In this document: piece by piece, positions 52,206-61,147 of the stretch
How positions within the stretch are numbered: position 1 is the stretch's first letter
Layout: every line of letters begins with the position of its first letter
NCBI GenBank assembly: GCA_016791385.1
Contig: JAEUMR010000047.1
Coordinates: 1 to 64,000, forward strand
DNA from: Hyphomonadaceae bacterium
Lineage (GTDB): Bacteria > Pseudomonadota > Alphaproteobacteria > Caulobacterales > Aquidulcibacteraceae
Reading direction: 5' to 3'
DNA: 64,000 nt
Translations under genes and position numbers: made by a program
The notes under the pieces: model-generated
Told to the model about the DNA's origin: nothing
What the model saw: only the letters and a program-made list of their open reading frames with translations
The model's database searches: none

Positions 52206-54029
52206 ATGCAGATTTCTCGGCGTGGCCTTCTCGGCGCGACGGCGGCTGGGCTCGTTCTGGCCGCGTGCCAGCGGGGCGCCAGTAATGGCGACCTCAACGC
52301 AATCCTCGATCAGATCTCGACCGACATGCTGCGCGAGTCGCCGGAATACGCGACCAGCCTCGCGGTGTCCGAAGAGCAAGCGGGTGGACGCTACATCGAC
52401 CGTCTGAGCGATGTGTCGAAAGCGGGCTTCCTGCGCCAGCGCGAATTGACGCAAACCGCCATCACTCGCCTGCAAGGGCTTAATCGCGAGCAGCTGCCTG
52501 CGGCCGATCAAGTCAGCTATGACGTCGTGCTGACGGCGCTGCAGAACAATCTGGCGACGCAGCAATTCGAGTTCGGCGGCGGTGCGGGCGCGCCCTATGT
52601 GGTGACGCAGCTGACCGGTTCGTACACCGGCATCCCGGACTTCCTCGCCAGCCAACACCCGATCACCAACCGCGAGCAGACCGACGCGTATCTGACGCGC
52701 TTGTCCGCCTACAAGACGATGCTCGACCAGGAAACGGCGCGCATCGGCGAAGACGCGGGCGCGGGCGTCATTGCCCCGGACTTCGCCATCGACGGGGCGC
52801 TGCGCCAGCTCAATGCATTCGCCAACACGGCGGCGGCGCAGACGGTGCTCGTCACCTCGCTGCAATCGCGCCTCGCTGGCGTGGCCGAGATTGCCGACGC
52901 GGACAAAACAGCGCTGGTGCAACGCGCCACGCAGATCATGAGCGATGAAGTGCTGCCGGCCTATCGCCGTCAGATCGAAGCGCTGACGCAAGTGCGCGCG
53001 CGTGCGACGCATGATGCGGGCATTTGGAAGCTCCCGCGCGGGGCGGAAATGTACGCAGCAGCGCTGCAGTCGAGCACGACGACGTCGATGACGCCGGACG
53101 AAATCCACCAGATGGGCCTCGATCTGATCGCCTCGCTGCACGGCGAAATGGATACGATTCTCAAGGCGCAAGGCATGACGCGCGGCAGCGTGGCCGAACG
53201 CGTGCAGGCGCTGGGACGGCGCCCCGATCAGCTCTACCCAAATACCGATGCCGGCCGCGAGCAATTGCTGGCCGATCTCAATCGGCAAGTCGAAGCGATC
53301 CGCGCGCGCATGCCGGAAGTGTGCGGCACGCTTGCGCGTGCGGCGCTGCAGATCAAGCGCGTGCCGGAATACACTCAGGACGGCGCGCCGGGCGGCTATT
53401 ATCAGGGCGCGGCGCTCGATGGCTCGCGCCCGGGCGCCTACTACATCAATCTGCGCGACACCGCCGAGTGGCCGAAGTTCACGCTGCCGACGCTGACCTA
53501 TCACGAAGGCATTCCCGGCCACCATTGGCAGATTGCGATCGCACAAGAGGCGCAGGGCCTGCCCTTCATCCGCAGCGCGCTGCTGGGCTTCAACGCCTAT
53601 CAGGAAGGCTGGGGGCTCTACGCCGAACAACTGGCCGACGAGATGGGCGTCTATGCGTCCGATCCGTTCGGCAAGGTCGGTTATCTGCAATCGGCCGCGT
53701 TCCGCGCTTCGCGCCTGGTTTGCGACACTGGCATCCACGCCAAGCGCTGGACGCGCGAGCAGGCGATCGACTCGATGGTGGAAGCGACCGGCGATCAGCG
53801 ATCGAGCGTCACCACTGAGATCGAACGCTATTGCGTGTGGCCGGGGCAGGCGTGCGGTTACATGGTCGGCCGCCAAGCCATCAACCGCATGCGCGACGGC
53901 GCCCGCCAGACGCTGGGCGAACGCTTCGACATCAAGGGCTTCCACGATACGCTGCTGACCAACGGCGCGATGCCGCTTTCGGTTGCGGAAACCCTGGTGA
54001 ACCAGTGGGTGCAAGGCCAGCACGCCTAA
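52206..54029 (+). CDS. DUF885-family metal-dependent hydrolase, Tat/lipoprotein signal
   Basis: A 607-residue exported protein of the DUF885 group. The N-terminus combines a twin-arginine motif (SRRGLLG) with a lipobox (GLVLAAC, Cys21), suggesting folded export and lipid anchoring. The catalytic signature is HEGIPGHH (His433-Glu434 ... His439-His440), an HExxxxHH-type zinc site, followed by EGWGLYAEQLADEMG, which usually supplies a third ligand or an active-site Glu. Members are presumed carboxypeptidase-like, but substrates are mostly unknown. ATG 52206 follows GAGGGAATTTAAAA. A strong terminator lies just downstream. Confidence 0.88.
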   Translation: MQISRRGLLGATAAGLVLAACQRGASNGDLNAILDQISTDMLRESPEYATSLAVSEEQAGGRYIDRLSDVSKAGFLRQRELTQTAITRLQGLNREQLPAADQVSYDVVLTALQNNLATQQFEFGGGAGAPYVVTQLTGSYTGIPDFLASQHPITNREQTDAYLTRLSAYKTMLDQETARIGEDAGAGVIAPDFAIDGALRQLNAFANTAAAQTVLVTSLQSRLAGVAEIADADKTALVQRATQIMSDEVLPAYRRQIEALTQVRARATHDAGIWKLPRGAEMYAAALQSSTTTSMTPDEIHQMGLDLIASLHGEMDTILKAQGMTRGSVAERVQALGRRPDQLYPNTDAGREQLLADLNRQVEAIRARMPEVCGTLARAALQIKRVPEYTQDGAPGGYYQGAALDGSRPGAYYINLRDTAEWPKFTLPTLTYHEGIPGHHWQIAIAQEAQGLPFIRSALLGFNAYQEGWGLYAEQLADEMGVYASDPFGKVGYLQSAAFRASRLVCDTGIHAKRWTREQAIDSMVEATGDQRSSVTTEIERYCVWPGQACGYMVGRQAINRMRDGARQTLGERFDIKGFHDTLLTNGAMPLSVAETLVNQWVQGQHA

Positions 54030-54051
54030 CCTCGGCTTCAACGGCAAGAGG

Positions 54052-54087
54052 CGGCGGCGCGAGCAATCGCGCCGCCGTTTTCGTTTG
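54052..54087 (+). terminator. Intrinsic terminator after the DUF885 gene
   Basis: CGGCGGCGCGA (54052-54062) pairs perfectly with TCGCGCCGCCG (54067-54077) through a GCAA tetraloop, followed by TTTTCGTTT. An 11-bp GC stem with a T-rich tail, 22 bases after the stop codon, makes it the clearest intrinsic terminator in the window. Confidence 0.88.
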
Positions 54088-54129
54088 TCCGGCTTGGCCT
54101 CCAGCGCCACTCGGCAGTAGAACCCGGCC

Positions 54130-55314
54130 ATGACACGCATCGGCACGCCGCTTTCGCCCTCCGCTTTCAAGGTCATGTTCCTGGGCGGGGGCGAGCTTGG
54201 CAAAGAGGTCGTGATCGAACTGCAGCGGCTCGGGGTCGAGACCATCGTTGTCGACCGCTACGAGAACGCGCCGGCGCAGCAAGTGGCGCATCGCGCGCAC
54301 GTGATCGACATGACCGACGCCAAGGCGCTGCGCGCGCTGGTCGAACTGGAGCGCCCGCAGCTGATCGTGCCGGAGATCGAAGCGATCGCCACGGACGAAT
54401 TGGTGCGCATTGAGGCTGACGGGCTTGCGCGCGTGATCCCAACCGCGAACGCTGCGCACATCACCATGAACCGCGAACGCATCCGCGTGCTGGCGGCCGA
54501 GGCGCTGAAGCTGCCAACCTCGCCCTACGCGTTCGCGTCCTCGCTGGAGGAGATGCAGGCGGCGATCGACAAGATCGGTTTTCCCTGTTTCGTGAAGCCG
54601 GTGATGTCGTCTTCCGGCAAGGGCCAGAGCCGGCTGAAAGCGCAGGCCGATGTCGCGCCGGCCTGGGATTACGCCATGAGCGCGGGGCGGGTGAAGCAGC
54701 CGCGCGTGATCGTCGAAGGGCAGGTGATGTTCGATTTCGAAATCACACTGCTGACGGTGCGCGCCACCTCAGGCACGCACTTCTGCGAACCGATCGGGCA
54801 TGTGCAGGTCGATGGCGATTACGTCGAGAGCTGGCAGCCGCAGGCGATGAGCGCCAAGGCGCTTGAGCGTGCGCGCGACATCGCCGGAAAAGTCACTGCC
54901 GCGCTGGGCGGGCAAGGCATTTTCGGCGTCGAGCTGTTCGTCAAGGGCGATGACGTGTGGTTCTCCGAAGTGAGCCCGCGCCCGCATGACACTGGCCTAG
55001 TGACGCTCGTTTCGCAGAATCAAAGCGAGTTCGCGTTGCATGCGCGTGCGATCCTTGGCTTGCCGGTCGACACCGATCTGCGTGCGCCGGGCGCCAGCGC
55101 GGTCGTGTATGGCGGCATGGAAGCCAAGGGCATTGCATTCGAGGGCGTCGCCGAAGCGCTTGCTGTGCCGGAGAGCGAAGTGCGTCTGTTCGGCAAGCCC
55201 GAGAGTTTCAAGAGGCGGCGCATGGGCGTAGCGCTCGCGCGTGGGACTGATACGGATCAAGCGCGCGCGCGGGCGAAACAGGCGGCTGGCGCGGTGAGGC
55301 CGGTCCAAGCCTGA
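54130..55314 (+). CDS. purT: Formate-dependent GAR transformylase (PurT)
   Basis: ATP-grasp enzyme of 394 residues that formylates glycinamide ribonucleotide from formate in purine synthesis, bypassing folate-dependent PurN. The N-terminal pre-grasp segment is [22 protein letters not shown]. Other signatures are [49 protein letters not shown] (ATP-grasp lysine and Gly loop), [25 protein letters not shown] (metal ligands) and [16 protein letters not shown] 54130 gives the standard length. Read convergent with the outer-membrane barrel gene, with a shared hairpin between. Confidence 0.95.
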   Translation: MTRIGTPLSPSAFKVMFLGGGELGKEVVIELQRLGVETIVVDRYENAPAQQVAHRAHVIDMTDAKALRALVELERPQLIVPEIEAIATDELVRIEADGLARVIPTANAAHITMNRERIRVLAAEALKLPTSPYAFASSLEEMQAAIDKIGFPCFVKPVMSSSGKGQSRLKAQADVAPAWDYAMSAGRVKQPRVIVEGQVMFDFEITLLTVRATSGTHFCEPIGHVQVDGDYVESWQPQAMSAKALERARDIAGKVTAALGGQGIFGVELFVKGDDVWFSEVSPRPHDTGLVTLVSQNQSEFALHARAILGLPVDTDLRAPGASAVVYGGMEAKGIAFEGVAEALAVPESEVRLFGKPESFKRRRMGVALARGTDTDQARARAKQAAGAVRPVQA

Positions 55315-55321
55315 AACGCAA

Positions 55322-55351
55322 CAGCGCCCGGATCGTCAGACCCGGGCGCTG
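55322..55351. terminator. Shared hairpin between convergent purT and OmpW/Omp25-like genes
   Basis: CAGCGCCCGG (55322-55331) pairs perfectly with CCGGGCGCTG (55342-55351), with a 10-base loop, 8 bases after the purT stop and 25 bases after the stop of the convergent barrel gene. T-runs are weak on both sides. Its position suggests bidirectional termination. Confidence 0.65.
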
Positions 55352-55375
55352 CGCTGTACTGCTGTTTCGGTGCGA

Positions 55376-56023
55376 TCAGAAATGCCAGTTCGCGCCGACG
55401 CGGATGGCGCTGGTGTTTGGCGTCAGACCTTCATCATAGTTGTTGATCGGGAACGAGAAGCGCTCTTGATCCATTTCGTCGGTGCGCCATTCGAGCGTGG
55501 CGCTCCAAGTGTCGTTGAACGCCCACTCGCCGCCGACGCCATAGGTCCAGCCAGTGATGGTCTCGCTCGGAGTTTCACCGCCCGGCGCTGACGCCTCAAC
55601 GTCCATCGAAACATAGCCGGCTGTGCCGTAGAGCAGGATCGTCGGCGTGATCAGATAGCCAGCCCGGCCGCGCAGCGACCATTCGGTACCGATGTCGACG
55701 CCATTGACGTCGCCGCCCGAGCCGCCGTCGTCGCCTTCGCGGTCGCCCCAAGTGGCTTGCAGTTCGCCGCCGAGCACCCACGAGCCGCCGACAGTCCAAT
55801 TATAGCCGCCTTGGATGCCGTAGATCCAACCATCGACTTCCGGCGAATTTTGCGGGCTGGTCAGCGCGCCGCCTACGAGGCCCCACGGCTGATCGACATC
55901 GCCCGAACCGTAGCCGGTGTGTGCGCCGACATAGGGGCCGTTCCAGGTGTCGGCTGCTGCAGGCGCAGCGTTCGCAGCCAAAGCGGCGACCGCAGCCGCA
56001 ATCATCGAGATGCGCTTTTTCAT
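55376..56023 (-). CDS. Outer-membrane beta-barrel protein, Omp25/OpaA-like
   Basis: A 215-residue protein with signal peptide (ISMIAAAVAALAANAAPAAA) and an eight-strand-type barrel. It has alternating aromatic strands (WNGPYVGAHTGYGSGD; YGIQGGYNWTVGGSWVLGGE; LRGRAGYLITPTILLYGTAGY; GVGGEWAFNDTWSATLEWR) and a C-terminal aromatic residue (RVGANWHF) for Bam recognition. This is the layout of small alphaproteobacterial Omp25/31-like porin-fold proteins, mostly structural. ATG 56023 is preceded by AGGGAAT and avoids a long upstream open frame without homology. Function is unknown. Confidence 0.87.
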   Translation of the reverse strand: MKKRISMIAAAVAALAANAAPAAADTWNGPYVGAHTGYGSGDVDQPWGLVGGALTSPQNSPEVDGWIYGIQGGYNWTVGGSWVLGGELQATWGDREGDDGGSGGDVNGVDIGTEWSLRGRAGYLITPTILLYGTAGYVSMDVEASAPGGETPSETITGWTYGVGGEWAFNDTWSATLEWRTDEMDQERFSFPINNYDEGLTPNTSAIRVGANWHF

Positions 56024-56215
56024 ATTCCCTCCGCTAATTGTCCCCTGCGCGGCGACGGTAATTTCCTCGCCGCAAGGCCGCAATCGCAAAGTGGGTGCGT
56101 TGGCGCGGTCGTGCGCCGATCCGGCGCTAACGTGTTGATAGTCTAAGAACGAAATCTTTGCGGCTGGCCAAGCGTGGGAAGCGCGTCTAGTTTTTCCACA
56201 GAGGGGAAACGCATC

Positions 56216-57181
56216 ATGGCGACAGAACAAAAGCCGATTGATTCCGGCTATGGCATGCGCACCGAAGCGCGAGAGGCGCTGGGCGGACGCAGGCTCGACG
56301 GTAAAGTCGCCATCGTCACCGGCGGCTATTCTGGTCTCGGCCTCGAAACGACGCGCGCGCTGGCGGAGGCGGGCGCGATCGTCGTCGTGCCTGCGCGCAC
56401 GCTCGACAAAGCGCAAAAGGCGCTGGCCGGCATTGCCAATGTCGAGCAGGCGGCGCTTGATCTGGCTGACCCGCGCAGCATCGATGCGTTCGCGAGCGGC
56501 TTTCTCTCGCGCACCAAGAAGCTCGACATCCTGATCAACAACGCCGCCATCATGGCCTCACCGCTGATGCGCGATGCGCGCGGGTACGAAGCGCAATTCG
56601 CCACCAACCACCTGGGTCACTTCCAGCTCACAGCGCGGCTCTGGCCGGCGCTGAAGGCGGGGGGCGGCGCGCGGGTGGTGTCGCTTTCCTCGATCGGCCA
56701 TCGCATCAGCCCGCCCGATCTCGACGATCCGAATTTCGAGCGCACCGAGTACAACAAATGGGTGGCGTATGGCCGCGCCAAGTCGGCGAATGCGCTGTTC
56801 GCCATCGGTCTCGACAAGCGCGGGCAGCAGCACGGCGTGCGCGCGTTCGCCGTCCATCCCGGCGGCATCATGACCGACCTGCAGCGCTACATGCCCGAAG
56901 AAGAAAAGCGGGCGATGGGCTGGATCGACGAGCACGGCAACGTCAACGAACGCTTCAAGACGCCGAGCCAAGGCGCGGCGACGAGCGTCTGGTGCGCGAC
57001 CAATGCACAGCTCGACGGTAAGGGCGGCGTCTATTGCGAGGATTGCGACATCGCCGTCGCCGTGCCTGCCGACGACAAAGGCTTCTCCGGCGTTCGGCCA
57101 TGGGCGATCGACCAGGCGCTGGCCGACAAGCTTTGGGCGCTCAGCGAGCGCATGACGGGCGTGAGCTTCGCCGCAGACTAG
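56216..57181 (+). CDS. Short-chain dehydrogenase/reductase
   Basis: A 321-residue SDR of the retinol-dehydrogenase/oxidoreductase-like long form. The cofactor motif is VAIVTGGYSGLGLET (TGxxxGxG). The structural motif is ILINNAAIM (NNAG variant). The catalytic Ser (VVSLSSIGHR) is followed by Tyr-x-x-x-Lys in VAYGRAKSANALF. The Arg in VVPARTLDKA suggests NADP preference, an inference. The substrate is unknown. ATG 56216 follows GAGGGGAAAC, and the preceding in-frame codons are non-homologous. It is divergent from the outer-membrane barrel gene with ~190 bp between; I see no distinct operator there. Confidence 0.9.
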   Translation: MATEQKPIDSGYGMRTEAREALGGRRLDGKVAIVTGGYSGLGLETTRALAEAGAIVVVPARTLDKAQKALAGIANVEQAALDLADPRSIDAFASGFLSRTKKLDILINNAAIMASPLMRDARGYEAQFATNHLGHFQLTARLWPALKAGGGARVVSLSSIGHRISPPDLDDPNFERTEYNKWVAYGRAKSANALFAIGLDKRGQQHGVRAFAVHPGGIMTDLQRYMPEEEKRAMGWIDEHGNVNERFKTPSQGAATSVWCATNAQLDGKGGVYCEDCDIAVAVPADDKGFSGVRPWAIDQALADKLWALSERMTGVSFAAD

Positions 57182-57192
57182 CCAGGCGGGGG

Positions 57193-57702
57193 CTAGAAGC
57201 GGTTCTTCAGCGCCATCACTTCGGCGACCTTGGAGACGCCGTCGTGATCGATCTTCAGTTCGAGGATCAAAGCATTGAGGAAATCCGCTTCGTCGATGGT
57301 CAATTCGCCGTCGGCGAGGACGAGATCGAGCGCGTGCGCGAAGACGGAGAGGCGCATCTCCTGGGGCAGCGCCGCGCACGCATCAGCAAGCGCGGTCTCT
57401 TCCTCGCGCAGGCGTGTGAGAATCTTGGTATTGATGCCGGCTAATTGCTCGGTGCTCAGCGTCTTCAGTGCGCGCGAGCGGTGTACCAGCGCCAGCAATT
57501 CCTCGTACTCGACGGTGGCGATTTCGCCATCGCAGGTGACGGCTGCGAACAGGATGGCGATGAACGCTTCCGGGATCGTCCATCCCTGCGGCGTGCGCGG
57601 CGCTTCCGGGGCGAGCAGGCTTGACCAGGAGAGCGGGTTGTCAGACTGCGCGGCAGCTGCGCCGCGGCGCGGGGCGAGGGTGGAGGCGAAAAAATCGGCC
57701 AT
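57193..57702 (-). CDS. TerB-like tellurite-resistance-family protein
   Basis: A 169-residue soluble protein whose C-terminal two-thirds is a TerB-like helical domain. The segment AFIAILFAAVTCDGEIATVEYEEL and the symmetric second acidic loop HALDLVLADGELTIDEADFL contain the family's D-G-E acidic metal-binding loops. TerB proteins bind Ca2+ and are linked to stress, but single-gene TerB proteins lack a firm function. ATG 57702 was chosen because AGGAG lies 9 bases upstream. A longer frame to 57798 overlaps the divergent gene and lacks a ribosome site. No other ter genes are present. Confidence 0.75.
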   Translation of the reverse strand: MADFFASTLAPRRGAAAAQSDNPLSWSSLLAPEAPRTPQGWTIPEAFIAILFAAVTCDGEIATVEYEELLALVHRSRALKTLSTEQLAGINTKILTRLREEETALADACAALPQEMRLSVFAHALDLVLADGELTIDEADFLNALILELKIDHDGVSKVAEVMALKNRF

Positions 57703-57803
57703 CAGATGCGCTCCTGTTTCAGGCATGTTCCATCGCACACGCGGCTGGGCCTTGACCACAATCAATAGCGACGGATCAATATCATTCGCCGCGTTCAATG
57801 TGC

Positions 57804-58796
57804 ATGAACATCACACGACGCCTTCTTCTCACCGGCGCTGCATGCGCGGCGGCGAGCACCGCTTTTGCCCAGACCCGCGATTACGCCGCCGCCGCGGACT
57901 ATTCGGCTGCGCGCCGCGGCGTGTCGCTATTGGTGATGCGGCGCGGCGAGATCGTGTTCGAGGACTATCCGAATGATGGCGGCGCCGAGCGCGGCTGGGA
58001 GCTGGCCAGCGGCACGAAGAGCTTCACCGGCGTAATGGGCGCGGCGGCGATCCGCGACGGCCTCATCCGATCCTGGGACGAGCGCGCCGCTGACACGCTG
58101 GAAGAATGGCGCGGCGACGAACGCCGCCGCATCACAGTGCGGCAGCTGCTGTCGCTGACCAGCGGCATCAGCGGCGGGCCCATAGCGCGTCCGCCAAATT
58201 ACGCGGATGCGATCGCGCAGCGCGCAGAGGCGGCGCCTGGCGAGCGCTTTGCCTATGGGCCGACGCCGTTTCAGATTTTCGGCGAGATCATGCGCCGCAA
58301 AACTGGCGGCGATCCGCTCGCTTATCTGCAGCGGCGCGTGTTCGATCCGATCGGCATTGCCCCGGAGCATTGGCGGCGCGGCGCGGACGGCAATCCGCAC
58401 ATGCCCTCCGGCGCAGGGTTCACCGCGCGCGCCTGGGCGCGGTTCGGCTGGTTCGTCATGCGCGAGGGCGAAGGCCAGCTGGGCCGTGACGCGCTGGCGC
58501 AGTGCTTTGAGGGCACGCGCGCCAATCCCGGCTACGGCATCTCCTGGTGGCTGTTGCGCGAAGGCCTCGTGCCGCCCGGGCGCGCGGCGGGCATCGAACT
58601 CGACCCATCGCTCACCGCGCGCGCCGGTCCGATCGTGATGGCGGCGGGCGCGGGCGATCAACGGCTCTATCTGATCCCCGAGCGCGGCCTGGTGATTGCG
58701 CGCCAAGCCACGGGCATCCTGCAAGCGTTGATGCGCCGGCGGCAGGGGCCGGCTTGGTCGGACGCCGAGTTCCTGCGGCTCGCGCTCGCAGCTTAG
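57804..58796 (+). CDS. Exported serine hydrolase (beta-lactamase / penicillin-binding fold)
   Basis: A 330-residue class C beta-lactamase-like esterase/transpeptidase fold. The signal is Tat-like (NITRRLLLTGAACAAASTAFA). The nucleophile motif SxxK is SGTKSFTG (Ser/Lys near residue 69). The second motif YxN appears as YGPTPFQIF, with Asn replaced by Thr. The third-motif region is weak (MAAGAGDQRLYLIPERGLVI). It could be an esterase, D-aminopeptidase or penicillin-binding-like protein; resistance to beta-lactams cannot be claimed. An ATG two codons earlier (57798) is equally possible; neither has a clear ribosome site. Confidence 0.82.
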   Translation: MNITRRLLLTGAACAAASTAFAQTRDYAAAADYSAARRGVSLLVMRRGEIVFEDYPNDGGAERGWELASGTKSFTGVMGAAAIRDGLIRSWDERAADTLEEWRGDERRRITVRQLLSLTSGISGGPIARPPNYADAIAQRAEAAPGERFAYGPTPFQIFGEIMRRKTGGDPLAYLQRRVFDPIGIAPEHWRRGADGNPHMPSGAGFTARAWARFGWFVMREGEGQLGRDALAQCFEGTRANPGYGISWWLLREGLVPPGRAAGIELDPSLTARAGPIVMAAGAGDQRLYLIPERGLVIARQATGILQALMRRRQGPAWSDAEFLRLALAA

Positions 58797-59731
58797 ACCA
58801 GCCGGATCTCGCGCAGGCGTTCGAACAGGAAATCCTGCGCGGTGATCGGCTGCGGGTAGCGGTTGGGATTGTCGGCGCTGATGCAGCCGGGCAGCGTCTC
58901 GATCAGATAGTCCGGCGCGAAGTGCAGGAAGAACGGGATCGAGTAGCGTGGCAGGTGCGCGCGCTCCGGCGCGGGATTGATCACGCGGTGCGGCGTTGAC
59001 GGCAGCACGTGATTGGTCAGCCGCTGCAGCATGTCGCCGATGTTCACCACCAGCGCGCCTTCGGGCGGGTTGATGTCGATCCAGCGTCCATCGCGGGTTT
59101 TCAGCTGCAGGCCCGCTTCTTCGGCGCCGAGCAGCAGCGTGATGACGTTGATGTCTTCGTGCGCTTCGGCGCGTACGCCTTCCGGGTTCGGCGGCGTTGG
59201 CGGATAGTGCAGCAGGCGCAGCACCGAATTGCCGTCGCGCACGGTCGGATTGAAGAAATCCTTCGGCAACTTCAGAAACAGCGCGATCGATTGCAGCAGT
59301 TCAAGGCCCATCGCGTCGAGCGCTTCGTAGAGGCCATAGACGTCACGGCGGAAGGTGGAGACTTCCTCCGGCCAGACATTGGGCGGCATCTGCGCGCGGT
59401 AAGGATGGCCTTCGGGCAATTCGCGGCCGACGTGCCAGAATTCCTTGAGATCGACCTTCGCCGCGCCCTTCGCCGCTTCGACGCCGAACGGCACATAGCC
59501 GCGCTGACCGGCGCCGCCGGCGATATGATAGCGCCGCTTCACATCTTCTGGCAGCGCGAAGAAATCCTTCGTCGCCTTGAGCGCGCGCTCGATCAAAGCT
59601 TTGTCGAGGCCGTGATCGCGCACGATGGCGAAGCCGAAGCGGGCGTAGCTGTCGCCCATTGCGGCGGCGAAACCTTGCGGATCGCCGCGGCGATCGCGCA
59701 TCGACAGGGCGGGCAAGGCGTTGAGCGGCAT
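58793..59731 (-). CDS. 2OG-Fe(II) oxygenase, isopenicillin-N-synthase family
   Basis: A 312-residue non-heme iron oxygenase. The N-terminal DIOX_N region is RFGFAIVRDHGLDKALIERAL and KRRYHIAGGAGQRGYVPFG. The double-stranded beta-helix core has the iron triad His-x-Asp in AEAHEDINVITLLL and distal His in STPHRVIN, with the 2-oxoglutarate-binding Arg in RYSIPFF. It resembles the widespread bacterial IPNS-like oxygenases with small-molecule substrates, none of which can be assigned. It overlaps the convergent serine hydrolase stop by 4 bases. Confidence 0.9.
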   Translation of the reverse strand: MPLNALPALSMRDRRGDPQGFAAAMGDSYARFGFAIVRDHGLDKALIERALKATKDFFALPEDVKRRYHIAGGAGQRGYVPFGVEAAKGAAKVDLKEFWHVGRELPEGHPYRAQMPPNVWPEEVSTFRRDVYGLYEALDAMGLELLQSIALFLKLPKDFFNPTVRDGNSVLRLLHYPPTPPNPEGVRAEAHEDINVITLLLGAEEAGLQLKTRDGRWIDINPPEGALVVNIGDMLQRLTNHVLPSTPHRVINPAPERAHLPRYSIPFFLHFAPDYLIETLPGCISADNPNRYPQPITAQDFLFERLREIRLV

Positions 59732-59834
59732 CGAGTCGGAAGATCGCGCTGCCCCGGTTCAGACGCAATGTCTTAACGGCGCATTTACGATTCGGGGCCG
59801 AGCGTCCGCCCGCAATTTGAGCGGAGCAGCTCCC

Positions 59835-60272
59835 ATGTTCTTTTTCGGTGCGCATTCCTGGCGTGGCGCAAGCGGGCGCCGTTATCGCTTCAAGTGTGTG
59901 CTGACCAAGCATGGGCTGCCGCCCGAAGGCGTCGGCGGCATCTATGTGTTCGTCCGCCGCCGCTGGGCGTTCTTCCTGGAGCCGCTCTATGTCGGCAAAG
60001 CGCATGACCTGCGCTCGAGGCTGATGGGCCACGAGAAGTGGGGCCGCGCCTTTTGGTATTACGGCGCAACCGAGCGCTACGTGATGGGGCCGATCCGCGA
60101 CGAGATCGACCGCCGCCGGGTCGAAGCGGACCTGATCAAGGGGCTGAAGCCGCGCATGAACGACATGGAAATCCCTCAGGCCGAGGAGGCCAAGCCGAAG
60201 CGCAATGCGGCGGCGACGCACGCCTTCAGCCTGGGCGCGCTGCTGGGCCGGCGGCCACAGGGCGCGAGCTAA
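59835..60272 (+). CDS. Small GIY-YIG-like endonuclease-domain protein
   Basis: A 145-residue protein with a single GIY-YIG-type fold. GGIYVFVRRR matches the GIY strand, LEPLYVGKAHDLRSRLMGH matches the YIG strand plus the conserved Arg helix, and AEKxDxE-like DRRRVEADLIKGLKP supplies the metal-binding Glu region. The family covers structure-specific or homing endonucleases and UvrC-like domains, but stand-alone small forms are largely uncharacterised. The basic C-terminal tail (KPKRNAAATHAF) could contact nucleic acid. ATG 59835 follows GGAGCAG. It is not near repair or mobile genes. Confidence 0.75.
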   Translation: MFFFGAHSWRGASGRRYRFKCVLTKHGLPPEGVGGIYVFVRRRWAFFLEPLYVGKAHDLRSRLMGHEKWGRAFWYYGATERYVMGPIRDEIDRRRVEADLIKGLKPRMNDMEIPQAEEAKPKRNAAATHAFSLGALLGRRPQGAS

Positions 60273-60343
60273 TCCGCCTGGACTAGGCCGGTTTCGGCCA
60301 GCGGCGCTTGACCGGCCCGCGCCGCCGCGCCAGAGCCGGGCCA

Positions 60344-61096
60344 ATGAACGAGCCCGCTCCGCCCGAGAGCACGCCCCCGCCGTCCGGTCCGCTCGCGAAG
60401 CTCACTGAGTTCGTGAACAATATGGACGCCCGCGCCTGGCGCGCCGTTGGCGTTTCCCTTGGCTTGCTGGCCGTCGTCGGCGTGATGCTGGTGATTGGGC
60501 GGCTCTATTACGGCGCTCAGATCGAGACCTTCATCGACGAGACGCTCGGCCAGGCCGAGCGCGCCCATCTTGGCCTCATCGCCACGATTTTCGTTTTCAC
60601 CGCAACCGCTTATGTCGGCGCGCCGCAATTCGTGCTGATCACGGCGTGCGTGGTCGCGTTCGGGCCTGAGAAGGGGTTCTGGTATTCCTGGTTGGCGACG
60701 ATCGTGTCCGGCGCGGTGACTTACTATACCGGTCGGCTTTCTTCGGCGGAGACGCAGAAGCGTTTCGGCGGCGCCACCGGCGGGCGCTTCACCCGCTTCA
60801 TGGGCCGCAACGTCTTTCTCGCCAGCCTGATCGTGCGCTTTGTGCCGACGGCGCCGTTCGTAGTCGTGAACATGGCGTTCGGCGCCGCACGTGCGAACGT
60901 TTGGGGCTTTCTTGCCGGACTGACGCTCGGCGTTTTGCCAAAGACGGCCATCGTCGCCTTCGCGGGCGATGGCATCATGGACGCGCTCGAAGGCAAGCTT
61001 GGTTCGGCGGCGATTATGGGCGGGATCGCCATCGCTTTGTGGATAATCGTTGTTTACGTTGTGCGCCGCTGGGTCCGCCCGTCGAGCGGGGGCTAA
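60344..61096 (+). CDS. TVP38/TMEM64 (DedA-superfamily) membrane protein
   Basis: A 250-residue integral membrane protein. A Pro-rich cytosolic start (~1-20) is followed by helix 1 (WRAVGVSLGLLAVVGVMLVI). The VTT/SNARE-associated core has FVFTATAYVGAPQFVLITACVVAFGPEKGFWYSW, the conserved Gly-Arg re-entrant motif FMGRNVFLASLIVRFVPTAPFVVVNMAFGA and GVLPKTAIVAFAG. The two quoted regions are landmarks of one continuous domain. Family members are implicated in lipid scrambling or transport across the inner membrane. Function here is uncharacterised. Confidence 0.86.
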   Translation: MNEPAPPESTPPPSGPLAKLTEFVNNMDARAWRAVGVSLGLLAVVGVMLVIGRLYYGAQIETFIDETLGQAERAHLGLIATIFVFTATAYVGAPQFVLITACVVAFGPEKGFWYSWLATIVSGAVTYYTGRLSSAETQKRFGGATGGRFTRFMGRNVFLASLIVRFVPTAPFVVVNMAFGAARANVWGFLAGLTLGVLPKTAIVAFAGDGIMDALEGKLGSAAIMGGIAIALWIIVVYVVRRWVRPSSGG

Positions 61097-61147
61097 TTGC
61101 CGTTCGTGGACGCGACGCAGTAACCTATCTGGGCTAGCGTTGACGGC

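Noticed and set aside
52200..54245. 681-codon open frame antisense to the DUF885 gene
   Set aside because: A GC-rich codon-shadow: the plus strand encodes a complete protein with signal peptide and HEGIPGHH motif, while the antisense product is His/Arg/Ala-rich and featureless. The same holds for the long antisense frames at 14246-16135, 36222-38036 and 12031-13110.
57193..57702. Tellurite-resistance island suggested by the TerB-like gene
   Set aside because: No terC, terD, terZ or other ter genes lie nearby; a single TerB-domain protein does not make a resistance locus.
57804..58796. Beta-lactam resistance gene
   Set aside because: The SxxK motif is present, but the second motif has Thr in place of Asn and the KTG-type motif is not clear. 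The same fold is common in esterases and peptidases.
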